From the NCBI GenBank assembly GCA_019429445.1, contig JAHYIW010000002.1, positions 1 through 37,963 on the forward strand: a stretch of 37,963 nt of DNA, given 5' to 3'. Made by a program: the position numbers and the translations under genes. The DNA is from Desulfuromonadaceae bacterium. GTDB lineage: Bacteria > Desulfobacterota > Desulfuromonadia > Desulfuromonadales > JAHYIW01. A model generated the notes under the pieces. It saw only the letters and a list, made by a program, of their open reading frames with translations. It searched no databases and was not told the origin of the DNA. Shown one piece after another: positions 16,594-25,109 of this stretch. Position 1 is the first letter of the stretch; every line of letters starts with the position of its first letter.

Positions 16594-17976
16594 ATGGAAA
16601 AAATTCTGATCGTCGATGATGAATCGTTTATCCGTGAAAATATTGAGCGGATCCTCACCGAAGATGGCTATCGGCCATTTTCCTGTGATAATGGTCAGCA
16701 GGCTGTTGCGTTAGTCAGCGATGAGGAAATCGATCTGGTTTTGCTTGACCTGAACCTGGGAAGCAAGAGCGGTCTCGATGTACTGCGCGAACTCAAGGCT
16801 GTCGATCCGGAAGTTCTGGTGATCATTATTACCGGCTACGGAACGGTCGAAAGTGCCGTCAAGGCTCTTAAAATGGGGGCCTATGACTATATTAAAAAAC
16901 CGTTTAAAGCAGATGCCATTCGTCTGATCGTCCGGCTGGCGCTCGAAACAAAAAGCCTCAAGCGGGAATTGCGAAAGCTGCGCCGCGATGATCGCGAGCA
17001 GTTTAATTCCACCGAAATGATCGGGACAAGTCTGGCGCTGAGCGAAGTTTATCGGCAGATTTGTGAAGTCGCCAAACACGAGCATGCCACGGTGCTGATT
17101 ACTGGTGAAAGTGGCACCGGCAAGGAGCTTGCGGCACGCGCGGTGCACAATTTGTCAGCGCGCAAAGAGCGGCCCTTTATCGAGATAAACTGCGGGTCGC
17201 TACCGCATAATCTTCTTGAGAGTGAACTGTTCGGTCATGAGCGTGGTGCCTTTACCGATGCAAAAACCCGTAAAATCGGGCTGTTTGAAGAAGCTGACGG
17301 GGGGACAATATTCCTCGATGAAATTGGTGAAATGGATATTGGTCTGCAAGTCAAGCTGCTACGGGTGCTGGAGGATCGCAAAATTCGTCGGCTCGGAGGA
17401 GTTCGGAATATTGATATCGATGTGCGCGTTGTCTCGGCGACCAATACCAATCTGAAAGAAGCCATCGTCGCCCGCTCATTTCGCGAAGATCTCTACTATC
17501 GGCTCAATGTATTTCCTTTGCACATGCCCCCGTTGCGTGAGCGCAGCGAGGATATTCCGCGTCTCCTCGATCATTTTCTGCAGCGCTTTTGCCGTGAATT
17601 CAATAAACCTCCCCGCGAAATTTCCCGCGAGGCTCTTGATCTGCTGATGCACTACTCCTGGCCTGGTAATGTGCGTGAATTACGCAATCTTGTCGAACGG
17701 ATCTGCATCATGTACGATGTTGCGGTGATCGGTCCCCAGTGTTTGCCGAAAGAATTGTTCACTGAAGCCGAAACCGCCGATTTCGTTCCGGCGACAGATA
17801 TTCCTCCGGGTGGGATTGTTCTTGAAGAAGTCATGGCGCGGCTGGAAAAGGAACTTGTCGTTCGAGCAGTGGAAATTACTGGCGGAAATATTGCGAAGTC
17901 AGCGCGCCTGCTGAATATTCCGCGGGGAACCTTGCGTTATAAATTGAGAAAATACGATCATGACAAAGGCTGCTGA
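16594..17976 (+). CDS. NtrC-family sigma-54-dependent response regulator
   Basis: A 460-aa regulator. The receiver domain (1-120) has acidic residues D8/D9, phospho-acceptor D52 (LLDLNLG) and Lys in KKPF. The AAA+ domain has Walker A GESGTGKE (171-178), a sigma-54 contact loop GAFTDA (218-223, G replaced by D as in many members) and Walker B FLDEIGE (240-246), with arginine fingers in REDLYYRLNVFPL and PLRER. The C-terminal Fis-type helix-turn-helix is ITGGNIAKSARLLNIPRGTL. It should open sigma-54 promoters when phosphorylated, most likely by the kinase encoded immediately upstream. The target genes cannot be named. Confidence 0.93.
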   Translation: MEKILIVDDESFIRENIERILTEDGYRPFSCDNGQQAVALVSDEEIDLVLLDLNLGSKSGLDVLRELKAVDPEVLVIIITGYGTVESAVKALKMGAYDYIKKPFKADAIRLIVRLALETKSLKRELRKLRRDDREQFNSTEMIGTSLALSEVYRQICEVAKHEHATVLITGESGTGKELAARAVHNLSARKERPFIEINCGSLPHNLLESELFGHERGAFTDAKTRKIGLFEEADGGTIFLDEIGEMDIGLQVKLLRVLEDRKIRRLGGVRNIDIDVRVVSATNTNLKEAIVARSFREDLYYRLNVFPLHMPPLRERSEDIPRLLDHFLQRFCREFNKPPREISREALDLLMHYSWPGNVRELRNLVERICIMYDVAVIGPQCLPKELFTEAETADFVPATDIPPGGIVLEEVMARLEKELVVRAVEITGGNIAKSARLLNIPRGTLRYKLRKYDHDKGC

Positions 17977-17982
17977 CATAAC

Positions 17983-18011
17983 TTGAACTGTTTTTAATTT
18001 AGCAATAGATT
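17983..18011 (+). promoter_or_regulatory. Candidate sigma-70 promoter for CheY-like gene
   Basis: -35 TTGAAC (17983-17988), a 17-base spacer and -10 TAGATT (18006-18011), about 50 bases before the ATG at 18061. The -10 is only a fair match. Confidence 0.35.
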
Positions 18012-18060
18012 CAGTCGTGCTATTTTTTGTTTTTACTGACCACAGGTGGTGGACGAGACG

Positions 18061-18426
18061 ATGGGTAAACGAATTCTGGTCGCCGATGACTCCCGGACAG
18101 TTCTGCGTATTTTGCGTTTGTCGCTGGAAAAGAGTGCCTATGAAATTTGCGCGGTTGAAAACGGGCTTGATGCTTTTAATCTTTTCAGGGAAGAGACGTT
18201 TGATTTACTGTTAACCGATTTGAACATGCCGGGTCTTGACGGAATTGAATTGATTAAAAAAATCCGTCATGAATTGGGGGATCGAACGACACCGATCATT
18301 ATGCTGACAACGGAATCGCAGGAGGCGATGAAAAATGCCGGGCGCGAAGCCGGTGCCAACGGTTGGATTGTCAAGCCGTTCAAATCCGCACAGCTATTGA
18401 ACTTGCTGCATAAGGTTCTGGGTTGA
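18061..18426 (+). CDS. CheY-like single-domain response regulator (A)
   Basis: A 121-aa receiver domain without an output domain. It shows the acidic pair in VADDS, the phospho-acceptor Asp in LLTDLNMPGLDG, Thr in MLTTES and Lys in VKPF. Start ATG 18061 (MGKRILVADD) is chosen because it aligns exactly with the start of the paralog at 20262; a GTG 15 bases upstream adds five residues only. It shares TTES, GA.GWI.KPF and a QLL segment with that paralog. Such chemotaxis-type CheY proteins act by protein contact, on flagellar motors, on pili machinery or as phosphate relays. No che genes are nearby. Confidence 0.88.
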   Translation: MGKRILVADDSRTVLRILRLSLEKSAYEICAVENGLDAFNLFREETFDLLLTDLNMPGLDGIELIKKIRHELGDRTTPIIMLTTESQEAMKNAGREAGANGWIVKPFKSAQLLNLLHKVLG

Positions 18427-18455
18427 CAATGTTTTGTGCATGGAGGAAAAAAAGT

Positions 18456-20150
18456 ATGACGCAGCGAATTCTGGTGGTTGATGACGAAGAAAGTATCCGT
18501 TTCACGTTTGATGCCTTTCTGACTGAAGCTGGTTACACTGTGCATTCTGCCCGGTCATTAAGCGCGTGTCTGAAAAAGATCGACCAGCAGGGATTCGATT
18601 TGATCTTTATGGACATTATGCTTGGCCGGGACAGTGGGCTGGAGGCCTTGCGCGAATGTAAAAAACGTTTGCAGCATACCCCGGTTGTAATGATCACCGG
18701 AGCGCCGGAAGTTCATACTGCAGCCGAGGCAATGCGTGGCGGCGCATTCGATTATGTGCCGAAACCGTTGCGCCAGGAGACTTTGCTGCGTGTGACGCGG
18801 GTTGCCCTGGAGCACAAGAACCTTCTTGACCAGCAAGAGCAGTTGCGTTCACGCCTGCAAACGGTTTTTGCCAGTGTCAAGGAAGGTATTTTTGTTTTTG
18901 ATGAAGAATTACGGATTGTTGACGCCAACGACGCTGCTTTTGCCCTTTTTGAGTGTTGTCCGCAGGTGATTGGCCGGTTGCTGTCGGAATTGAATGACAA
19001 GGAACTTGCCGGGTTGAATGAAATTCGGCACATGCTTGAATCGCGTTGCGAAGGAGAAATTTTTCGGTTCGAGATGCCCTCCGCCAGCGGACAAACCAAA
19101 GTGTTCAGTCTGACGATGGCCGCGTTGGTTGCAGAACGATCGAACGCTCTTAGCGGGATCGTCATGACCGCCCGTGATGAAACCCGTCTCGACGCCCTTG
19201 AACGAAGCCTTGAGCAGCGGCAGCGCTTTGATAAGATGGTGGGCAAAAGCCGGGCGATGCAGGATGTCTATAAACTTGTCGATACGCTGGCCGATATCGA
19301 TACGACCGTGTTGATCAGCGGTGAGAGCGGGACGGGAAAGGAATTGATCGCTGAATCGCTGCATTTTCGTGGCCTGCGGCGTGATGCCCCACTGGTCAAG
19401 GTGAACTGTGCCGCATTGCCCGACAACCTTCTGGAAAGTGAATTGTTCGGTCATGTCAAGGGGGCGTTCACCAGCGCGATGAGCGACCGGGTTGGACGTT
19501 TTCAACAGGCACATGGAGGAACGATTTTCCTCGATGAAATTGGTGATATCTCTCCGGCATTGCAAGTGCGATTACTCCGTGTTTTACAGGAAAAGGAGTT
19601 TGAACGTGTCGGAAGCAACGCGACGATCAGTGTCGACGTGCGGATTGTCGCTGCCTCCAATCGAAGTTTGCTGGAGCAGGTTAAAGCAGGAGCATTTCGC
19701 GAAGATCTTTATTACCGGCTCAAGGTCATTGAAATCAAAGCCCCGCCGTTACGTGAAAGAAAATCGGATATACCGTTGTTGATCAATCATTTTATCGATG
19801 AATTTAATTCCAAGTTTCATCGTTCCGTAGCTGGCCTGTCGCGTCAGGCCATGCAGTTGCTGATCGATTATAATTGGCCCGGCAATGTGCGTGAGCTTCA
19901 GCATGTTCTGGAACACGCGTTCATCCTTTGTCGTGACACGGTCCTGTCGGTGGAGCATTTACCGGGTGAATTTCAGGAAATGCTCGACGCAGCGACGAGT
20001 GCCTCCGTCGTTGTCAATGAAAAAGACCGGATTCTTGCGGTACTTGATCGAACCGGATGGAACAAAAGTCGCGCTGCGGATCTGATGGGAATCAGTCGGC
20101 GGACAATTTATCGAAAAATTGACGAATTCGGGATCAACGCGCCGGGCTGA
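18456..20150 (+). CDS. Sigma-54-dependent regulator with receiver and PAS domains
   Basis: A 564-aa NtrC-like protein. The receiver domain has phospho-acceptor D53 (FMDIMLG). A PAS-like domain (about 132-240) links it to the AAA+ ATPase with Walker A GESGTGKE (289-296), sigma-54 loop GAFTSA (336-341), Walker B FLDEIGD and PLRERKSD. A Fis-type helix-turn-helix ends the protein (NKSRAADLMGISRRTIYRKI). The extra PAS domain between receiver and ATPase is uncommon and suggests a second input, such as redox or a small ligand. The start at 18456 follows GGAGG (18441-18445) at good spacing; upstream extension to 18423 overlaps the previous stop. It lies between two CheY-like paralogs. Confidence 0.92.
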   Translation: MTQRILVVDDEESIRFTFDAFLTEAGYTVHSARSLSACLKKIDQQGFDLIFMDIMLGRDSGLEALRECKKRLQHTPVVMITGAPEVHTAAEAMRGGAFDYVPKPLRQETLLRVTRVALEHKNLLDQQEQLRSRLQTVFASVKEGIFVFDEELRIVDANDAAFALFECCPQVIGRLLSELNDKELAGLNEIRHMLESRCEGEIFRFEMPSASGQTKVFSLTMAALVAERSNALSGIVMTARDETRLDALERSLEQRQRFDKMVGKSRAMQDVYKLVDTLADIDTTVLISGESGTGKELIAESLHFRGLRRDAPLVKVNCAALPDNLLESELFGHVKGAFTSAMSDRVGRFQQAHGGTIFLDEIGDISPALQVRLLRVLQEKEFERVGSNATISVDVRIVAASNRSLLEQVKAGAFREDLYYRLKVIEIKAPPLRERKSDIPLLINHFIDEFNSKFHRSVAGLSRQAMQLLIDYNWPGNVRELQHVLEHAFILCRDTVLSVEHLPGEFQEMLDAATSASVVVNEKDRILAVLDRTGWNKSRAADLMGISRRTIYRKIDEFGINAPG

Positions 20151-20261
20151 TCCCGAGGTGATTTTGTCGGTTGCCGCGCTGCGCTCTGTGCCGATGGTGT
20201 CGTCATTTGTTCCGCGATGCAATTCCGTTAATAATAATTTCAGGAGAGTGAGTAGTTCGTT

Positions 20262-20627
20262 ATGGGGAAGAAAGTCATGACGGTTGATGACTCATCCGTC
20301 GTTCGCCAGATATTGAAGAAGACCCTGTCCGCTGCCGGATACGAAGTGCTGGAAGCGGTTGATGGCCAGGATGCGCTGAACAAATTGAGCACCTCACCAG
20401 TCGATATGGTGGTCACTGATCTGAATATGCCGAATATGGACGGTGTTGAGCTGATTAAAAGTCTGCGTCGACAACCGGGTAACCGCTTTTTGCCGATTGT
20501 CATGTTGACGACCGAGTCGCAGCAGCAGATCAAGGAAGAAGGGAAAAAAGCAGGCGCGTCGGGGTGGATCATCAAACCCTTTCGTCCTGAACAATTGTTG
20601 GCCGTCGTGCGAACCGTTCTCGGCTGA
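20262..20627 (+). CDS. CheY-like single-domain response regulator (B)
   Basis: A 121-aa receiver domain, paralogous along its full length to the one at 18061-18426. It shows VDDSS, the phospho-acceptor Asp in VVTDLNMPNMDG, MLTTES and IIKPF. AGGAG lies about 14 bases upstream of the ATG, further than usual. It closes the signalling block; the next 252 bases hold the structured repeat and no gene on this strand. Role as for the paralog: phospho-dependent protein contact, target unknown. Confidence 0.9.
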   Translation: MGKKVMTVDDSSVVRQILKKTLSAAGYEVLEAVDGQDALNKLSTSPVDMVVTDLNMPNMDGVELIKSLRRQPGNRFLPIVMLTTESQQQIKEEGKKAGASGWIIKPFRPEQLLAVVRTVLG

Positions 20628-20755
20628 CCGGTGGCGGATTGAGTGGCGCCGCAAATGCCTGACGGGCTCTTTGGTTGCGTGATGCGGTTTTGACTGATCA
20701 ATCCCCCCCGCTGTTGTTTTTTCAGGTCAATCCTGATGTACTCCCAAAAAAATGA

Positions 20756-20881
20756 GATGGCTAAGCAAAATTTCGTCCTCCAAGGCTTGGTGGTTTTTCA
20801 GGGGCGAAGGCCTGCAGCAGGTAGGTCGAGGTTCTGAAAAACCAGCGTAACGCCGTAGGCCGGACTTTTTGCGACGCCATC
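20756..20881. repeat. Structured interspersed repeat, copy 2
   Basis: Second copy, in the same orientation, of the element at 11147-11273. The terminal inverted repeat and the GGTTTTTCAG stem are kept. In the inner hairpin two A-T pairs of copy 1 become G-T pairs, which would still pair as G-U in plus-strand RNA. Its right end runs into the stop codon of the minus-strand microprotein at 20880-20948. Confidence 0.85.
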
Positions 20882-20948
20882 AATCTTCGGGAAGAAGATG
20901 TCCCAGTCCAATCCACAACAGACCGACTAATAGTGCAATTTCAAACAT
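20880..20948 (-). CDS. Putative 22-aa membrane microprotein
   Basis: A 22-codon frame reading MFEIALLVGLLWIGLGHLLPED in two parts: a hydrophobic stretch from residue 3 to about 19 and an acidic end. It has an almost ideal ribosome binding site, AAGGAGGT, ending 4 bases before the ATG (TACA between). The stop codon overlaps the right end of repeat copy 2. A 16-bp perfect hairpin lies just upstream (20976-21014), and the divergent acnB promoter is beyond that. I do not recognise the sequence. Single-helix microproteins of this size often bind larger membrane complexes, but no function is claimed here. The strong Shine-Dalgarno makes translation likely; it could also be chance. Confidence 0.55.
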   Translation of the reverse strand: MFEIALLVGLLWIGLGHLLPED

Positions 20949-20975
20949 TGTAACCTCCTTTTCCGTTCTAACAGT

Positions 20976-21014
20976 AATGTCTGCCTGTGACAGAATGAGT
21001 CACAGGCAGACATT
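20976..21014. repeat. Perfect 16-bp inverted repeat
   Basis: Arms 20976-20991 and 20999-21014 (AATGTCTGCCTGTGAC and its complement) with a 7-base spacer. Neither strand has a clear T-tract after it, so it is not a typical terminator. In the minus direction it would form a hairpin in the leader of the microprotein mRNA. Confidence 0.8.
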
Positions 21015-21123
21015 TCCTTTAGTTGCATCTTTTTCAGACTCCTGAAATTTCCATATAGTCATTTTCAGAGCGCATTGTTTGCTGTTGGCGAACGGTGAAA
21101 TATAACTGCGGGGATATCCGGGA

Positions 21124-21152
21124 TTGACAATAATGGCGGAAGATTGTATACA
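21124..21152 (+). promoter_or_regulatory. Strong sigma-70 promoter of acnB
   Basis: -35 TTGACA (21124-21129, perfect consensus), a 17-base spacer and -10 TATACA (21147-21152). Predicted transcription start near 21159 gives a ~90-base leader before the acnB ATG at 21251. Confidence 0.8.
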
Positions 21153-21158
21153 GTATAC
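21146..21158. promoter_or_regulatory. Candidate operator over the acnB -10 element
   Basis: The sequence GTATACAGTATAC is two GTATAC palindromes one base apart, and it covers the -10 box and start region. A repressor dimer bound here would block the promoter. The motif recalls GntR-family sites in general, but the regulator is unknown. Confidence 0.4.
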
Positions 21159-21250
21159 GTTTGATGACGGTCCGCGTGGCGGCCCGGAAACGCGATCACT
21201 TAATGCGGCGATATCAGGTCGTCTGCTAATTTGCGATGAGGAGAGAATCC

Positions 21251-23782
21251 ATGATTGAAGCCTATCTGATGCACGAACAGGAGCGCAATGCCCAGGGTAT
21301 CCCGGCACTCCCGTTGAATCCCGAGCAGACGGTTAGTCTTTGCACGCTGTTGCAAAGCCCCCCCGCGGGTAAAGAAGAGTTTTTGCTGAATCTCTTCACT
21401 GAACGAATCTCCCCCGGTGTCGATCCTGCCGCCGAGGTCAAGGCGGCGTTTCTGGCCGAGATTCTGAAAGGGACAAAAAAGTCGCCGCTGATTGACAAAG
21501 TCAAAGCCGTGCGGATTCTCGGCACGATGATCGGCGGTTACAATGTGCAGCCGCTGATCGACGCTTTGAGCGACGCCGCTCTGGCGGACGAGGCGGCCTG
21601 TGCGCTTTCGGCGATGACCTATATTTACGACGCGGCTCAGCAGGTATTTGACCTGGCAAAGAAGAATGCTGCTGCAAAAAAGGTGGCTGAATCGTGGGCG
21701 AAAGCCGAGTGGTTCACGAATAAACCGGAAATGCCCGAAACCATCACGGTCAAGGTGTTCAAGGTCGAAGGGGAGATCAACACCGACGATTTTTCCCCGG
21801 CTGGTGACGCCTGGAGCCGCCCGGACATTCCGCTTCATGCGCTGGCCATGGGTAAAACCCGTTTTCCCGGCGGAATTCAGGAGATCGCCAAGTGGCGCGA
21901 AGCCGGGCATCAAGTTGCTTTTGTGGGCGATGTCGTCGGTACCGGTTCGTCACGTAAATCAGCCTGTAACAGCGTCCTGTGGTGTATCGGTGATGACATC
22001 CCCTGTGTGCCGAACAAACGTCGCGGCGGGGTTATTATCGGCAGTGTTATTGCGCCGATTTTCTTCAATACCGCACAGGATTCCGGCGCTCTGCCGTTAC
22101 GCATGGACGTCACCACACTGAACATGGGTGATGTCATCACGATCAACACGGTCAAAGGGGAAGTGACCGACGCAGCGGGCAAGGTGCTTACCACCTTCGC
22201 GATCAAACCGAATACGGTACCGGATGAGTATCGTGCTGGCGGGCGGATTCCGTTGATCATCGGTCGTGCGGTGACCACCAAAGCGCGCGCCGCTCTCAAT
22301 CTGAGTGGTGCCGAGATTTTCGCTCAGCCGGAGAACCCTACCCCCAAGCCGGGACAGGGGTATACCCAGGCACAGAAGATGGTTGGCAAGGCCTGCGGCG
22401 TTGCGGGAGTCCTCCCCGGCACCGCCTGCGAACCGGCGATGACCACTGTCGGCTCACAGGATACCACTGGCCCGATGACTGCCGACGAGCTGAAAGAACT
22501 GGCCTGCCTCAAGTTCCTGTCACCGATGTTCATGCAGTCGTTCTGTCACACCGCCGCCTATCCGAAGCCGGCTGATGTGAAGATGCATGCCAATCTGCCA
22601 AAATTCATTGCCGACCGCGAAGGGGTGGCCTTGCGTCCCGGCGACGGCGTTATTCACAGCTGGCTGAATCGGCTGTTGATTCCCGACACCGTCGGTACCG
22701 GTGGCGACAGCCACACCCGTTTCCCGATCGGCATCAGCTTCCCGGCCGGTTCCGGACTGGTCGCTTTTGGTGGCGCCCTCGGCTTCATGCCGCTCGACAT
22801 GCCGGAATCGGTGCTGGTGCGTTTCAAAGGTCAATTCAACGAAGGCATCACCCTGCGCGACGCCGTCAACGCTATCCCTTACTGGGCAATCAAACAGGGG
22901 CACTTGACGGTGCCGAAGAAAAACAAGGTCAATATCTTTAACGGACGTATTCTGGAGATGGAAGGGTTGCCGGATCTTTCGGTTGAGCAGGCTTTTGAGC
23001 TGACTGACGCCGCCGCCGAGCGTAGCGCTGCTGCCGGCTGTATCAAACTTTCTGAAAAGTCGGTCTGTACCTATCTACGTTCCAACGTGGCGTTGATGAA
23101 GAAGATGATTGCGGACGGGTATCAGCATCCTGCCACCTTGCAGAAGCGTATCGACGCGGTCAACGAGTGGCTGAAAAATCCGCAATTGATAAGCGCTGAT
23201 GCCAATGCCGAGTATGCAGCGGTGATCGAAATCGATCTTGCCGAAATCACCGAACCGATCCTCGCCTGTCCGAATGATCCCGATGATGTCAAGCTCCTCT
23301 CGGAGGTTGCCGGAACCCCGATTCAGGATGTTTACCTCGGCTCCTGTATGACCAATATCGGTCATTTCCGCGCTGCCGCTGAAATCTGGCGCGGGCAGAA
23401 GTTCAACCCGAATGTCCGCACCTGGATCTGCCCGCCGACCCGCATGGATCAGACCAAGCTCAAGGAAGAAGCGATCTTCTCCGTGTACAGCGCCATGGGA
23501 GCGCGCATCGAGATCGCCGGGTGTTCACTCTGTATGGGGAATCAGGCCCGCGTGCCTGACGGCGTCAACATGTTTTCCACCAGCACCCGAAACTTTGATG
23601 ATCGTATCGGTAACGGAGCCAAGGTTTATCTTGGTAGCGCCGAGCTCGGTGCGGTGACGTCGAATATCGGTAAACTGCCGACTCCGACCGAGTATCTCGC
23701 GGTCTACAAGGAGAAGGTTGCTCCGCAGCAGGAGACGATTTATAAATACCTGCAATTTGACGAAATGGACGGCTACAAGTAA
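21251..23782 (+). CDS. acnB: Aconitate hydratase B
   Basis: An 843-aa AcnB-type aconitase, interconverting citrate and isocitrate in the TCA cycle, possibly also acting as 2-methylisocitrate dehydratase. An N-terminal HEAT-like helical domain, the swivel domain and the catalytic domains are in AcnB order. The 4Fe-4S ligands are C699 (GSCMTNIG), C758 and C761 (CSLCMGNQ), each 11 less than the E. coli AcnB cysteines as I recall them. The start at 21251 follows GAGGAG at good spacing; the frame extends 5 codons upstream without a better site. It has its own promoter. Length and motifs are complete. Confidence 0.97.
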   Translation: MIEAYLMHEQERNAQGIPALPLNPEQTVSLCTLLQSPPAGKEEFLLNLFTERISPGVDPAAEVKAAFLAEILKGTKKSPLIDKVKAVRILGTMIGGYNVQPLIDALSDAALADEAACALSAMTYIYDAAQQVFDLAKKNAAAKKVAESWAKAEWFTNKPEMPETITVKVFKVEGEINTDDFSPAGDAWSRPDIPLHALAMGKTRFPGGIQEIAKWREAGHQVAFVGDVVGTGSSRKSACNSVLWCIGDDIPCVPNKRRGGVIIGSVIAPIFFNTAQDSGALPLRMDVTTLNMGDVITINTVKGEVTDAAGKVLTTFAIKPNTVPDEYRAGGRIPLIIGRAVTTKARAALNLSGAEIFAQPENPTPKPGQGYTQAQKMVGKACGVAGVLPGTACEPAMTTVGSQDTTGPMTADELKELACLKFLSPMFMQSFCHTAAYPKPADVKMHANLPKFIADREGVALRPGDGVIHSWLNRLLIPDTVGTGGDSHTRFPIGISFPAGSGLVAFGGALGFMPLDMPESVLVRFKGQFNEGITLRDAVNAIPYWAIKQGHLTVPKKNKVNIFNGRILEMEGLPDLSVEQAFELTDAAAERSAAAGCIKLSEKSVCTYLRSNVALMKKMIADGYQHPATLQKRIDAVNEWLKNPQLISADANAEYAAVIEIDLAEITEPILACPNDPDDVKLLSEVAGTPIQDVYLGSCMTNIGHFRAAAEIWRGQKFNPNVRTWICPPTRMDQTKLKEEAIFSVYSAMGARIEIAGCSLCMGNQARVPDGVNMFSTSTRNFDDRIGNGAKVYLGSAELGAVTSNIGKLPTPTEYLAVYKEKVAPQQETIYKYLQFDEMDGYK

Positions 23783-23812
23783 CTTCAGCTGAAGATTTAC
23801 GTCGCGACAAAA

Positions 23813-23844
23813 ACAGCCCTCGTCGGATTTCCGGCGGGGGCTGT
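23813..23844 (-). terminator. Hairpin with T-run on the minus strand after acnB
   Basis: A 14-bp stem (23813-23826 and 23831-23844, two G-T pairs) with a 4-base loop. On the minus strand it is followed by five T; on the plus strand only a weak T pair follows. It can serve as a weak acnB terminator and as a stronger stop for antisense transcription into acnB. Confidence 0.6.
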
Positions 23845-23884
23845 TGCGGTCACTGTGGTGTTGATTTGCCTGCCGGGAATATTC

Positions 23885-25090
23885 ATGATGAAGACGAAAC
23901 GCCTGAAGATCGGAGCTGATACTGAACGCATGTTGCGACTGGGACATCCGTGGGTGATTGCGGACAAATACACGCGCCAGTGGCCGCCGTGTCACAACGG
24001 GGAGATTGCCGAACTGTGTTCGCCGGATGACAAACCCCTGGCAACCGCGCTGATCGATCCGCACAGCAGGATTGTTTCCCGAGTCCTTGATCGTCCGGGG
24101 GTGCGCATCGATGCCCACTGGCTGGGGAGAAAATTTTTAAAGGCTATGGTGTTGCGTAAAAACCATGTCGATTTTGCACGAACCGATACCTGTCGCCTGG
24201 TTAATGCGGAAGGGGATTATGTGCCGGGGCTGACCGTTGAACGCTACAGTGATTTTTTGATGGCGCAACTCTACACGGAATCCTGGCAACCGCATATCAA
24301 AATGATTGCTCAGGCTCTTCGGCAGACGTTCGATTGTCATGGTGCTTATCTGAAATACCGGCCGCAACAGACGCGCAAGCTTGAGGCGCAGGGCGGGGCG
24401 GGGCAATTGATTGAACATCTTTTTGGTGAGGAGGCGCCAGCTGAACTGACCGTTCGCGAAAACGGTCTGTGTTACCGGATTGATCTTGATGACGGTTTGC
24501 ATACCGGGTTATTTCTCGACCAGCGCGAGAATCGTCGTGATTTTATGACGCGCGTTCGTGGCAAACGTGTTCTCAATCTTTTTTCCTACACCGGAGCATT
24601 TTCGGTCGTGGCCGCTGTCGGCGGGGCAAGTCAGGTTGTCAGTGTTGATGTGTCGGAAAAGTATTTGCAGCGGGCGCGAACGAATTTCGTCATGAATGGA
24701 ATTACCGTCGCCGATCATCAATTCATCACCGCGGATTGTTTAAGGGCGCTGCAATTTATGCGGCAGAAGGGTGAGCAGTTCGATGTCATCCTGGTTGATC
24801 CGCCGTCGTTTTCCACCACCAAAAAAGGTACATTCTCAACCCGAGGGGGTACCGCAGAGCTGGTTACGGCGGCGCTTGGTGTCCTGAAGCCGGGTGGTTT
24901 GCTGGTGACGTCATCGAATCATCAAAAGGTGACGCTGGATGATTATCTGAAAGAGTTGCGACGCGGTGCCCTGGCGGCGGAAACAAATCTTCACGTCCTC
25001 GAAGTGCGTGGGCAGGGCCCCGATTTTGCGGCACCGGTGACATTTCCTGAGGGGCGTTATCTGAAGTACGTGCTGGCGGTACGGGATTGA
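23885..25090 (+). CDS. Class I SAM-dependent rRNA methyltransferase, RlmI-like
   Basis: A 401-aa protein with an N-terminal PUA-like domain (LRLGHPWVIADKYTR ...), an EEHEH-type middle segment and a Rossmann methyltransferase domain with NLFSYTGAFSV (SAM motif I), VDVSEKYL, and the catalytic-region motif VDPPSF. This matches the RlmI/RlmK family, which methylates 23S rRNA cytosine (m5C1962 for RlmI). The ATG at 23885 is chosen, with a second ATG next to it. The GTG at 23855 would add residues with no family match. It follows acnB after a hairpin and is convergent with the next gene, the two stop codons being 19 bases apart. Confidence 0.88.
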   Translation: MMKTKRLKIGADTERMLRLGHPWVIADKYTRQWPPCHNGEIAELCSPDDKPLATALIDPHSRIVSRVLDRPGVRIDAHWLGRKFLKAMVLRKNHVDFARTDTCRLVNAEGDYVPGLTVERYSDFLMAQLYTESWQPHIKMIAQALRQTFDCHGAYLKYRPQQTRKLEAQGGAGQLIEHLFGEEAPAELTVRENGLCYRIDLDDGLHTGLFLDQRENRRDFMTRVRGKRVLNLFSYTGAFSVVAAVGGASQVVSVDVSEKYLQRARTNFVMNGITVADHQFITADCLRALQFMRQKGEQFDVILVDPPSFSTTKKGTFSTRGGTAELVTAALGVLKPGGLLVTSSNHQKVTLDDYLKELRRGALAAETNLHVLEVRGQGPDFAAPVTFPEGRYLKYVLAVRD

Positions 25091-25109
25091 GAAGAACGAT
25101 TTTGCAATA

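Noticed and set aside
18206-18545. Minus-strand frames across the CheY and NtrC genes
   Set aside because: They oppose intact regulators with all catalytic residues and have no ribosome sites.
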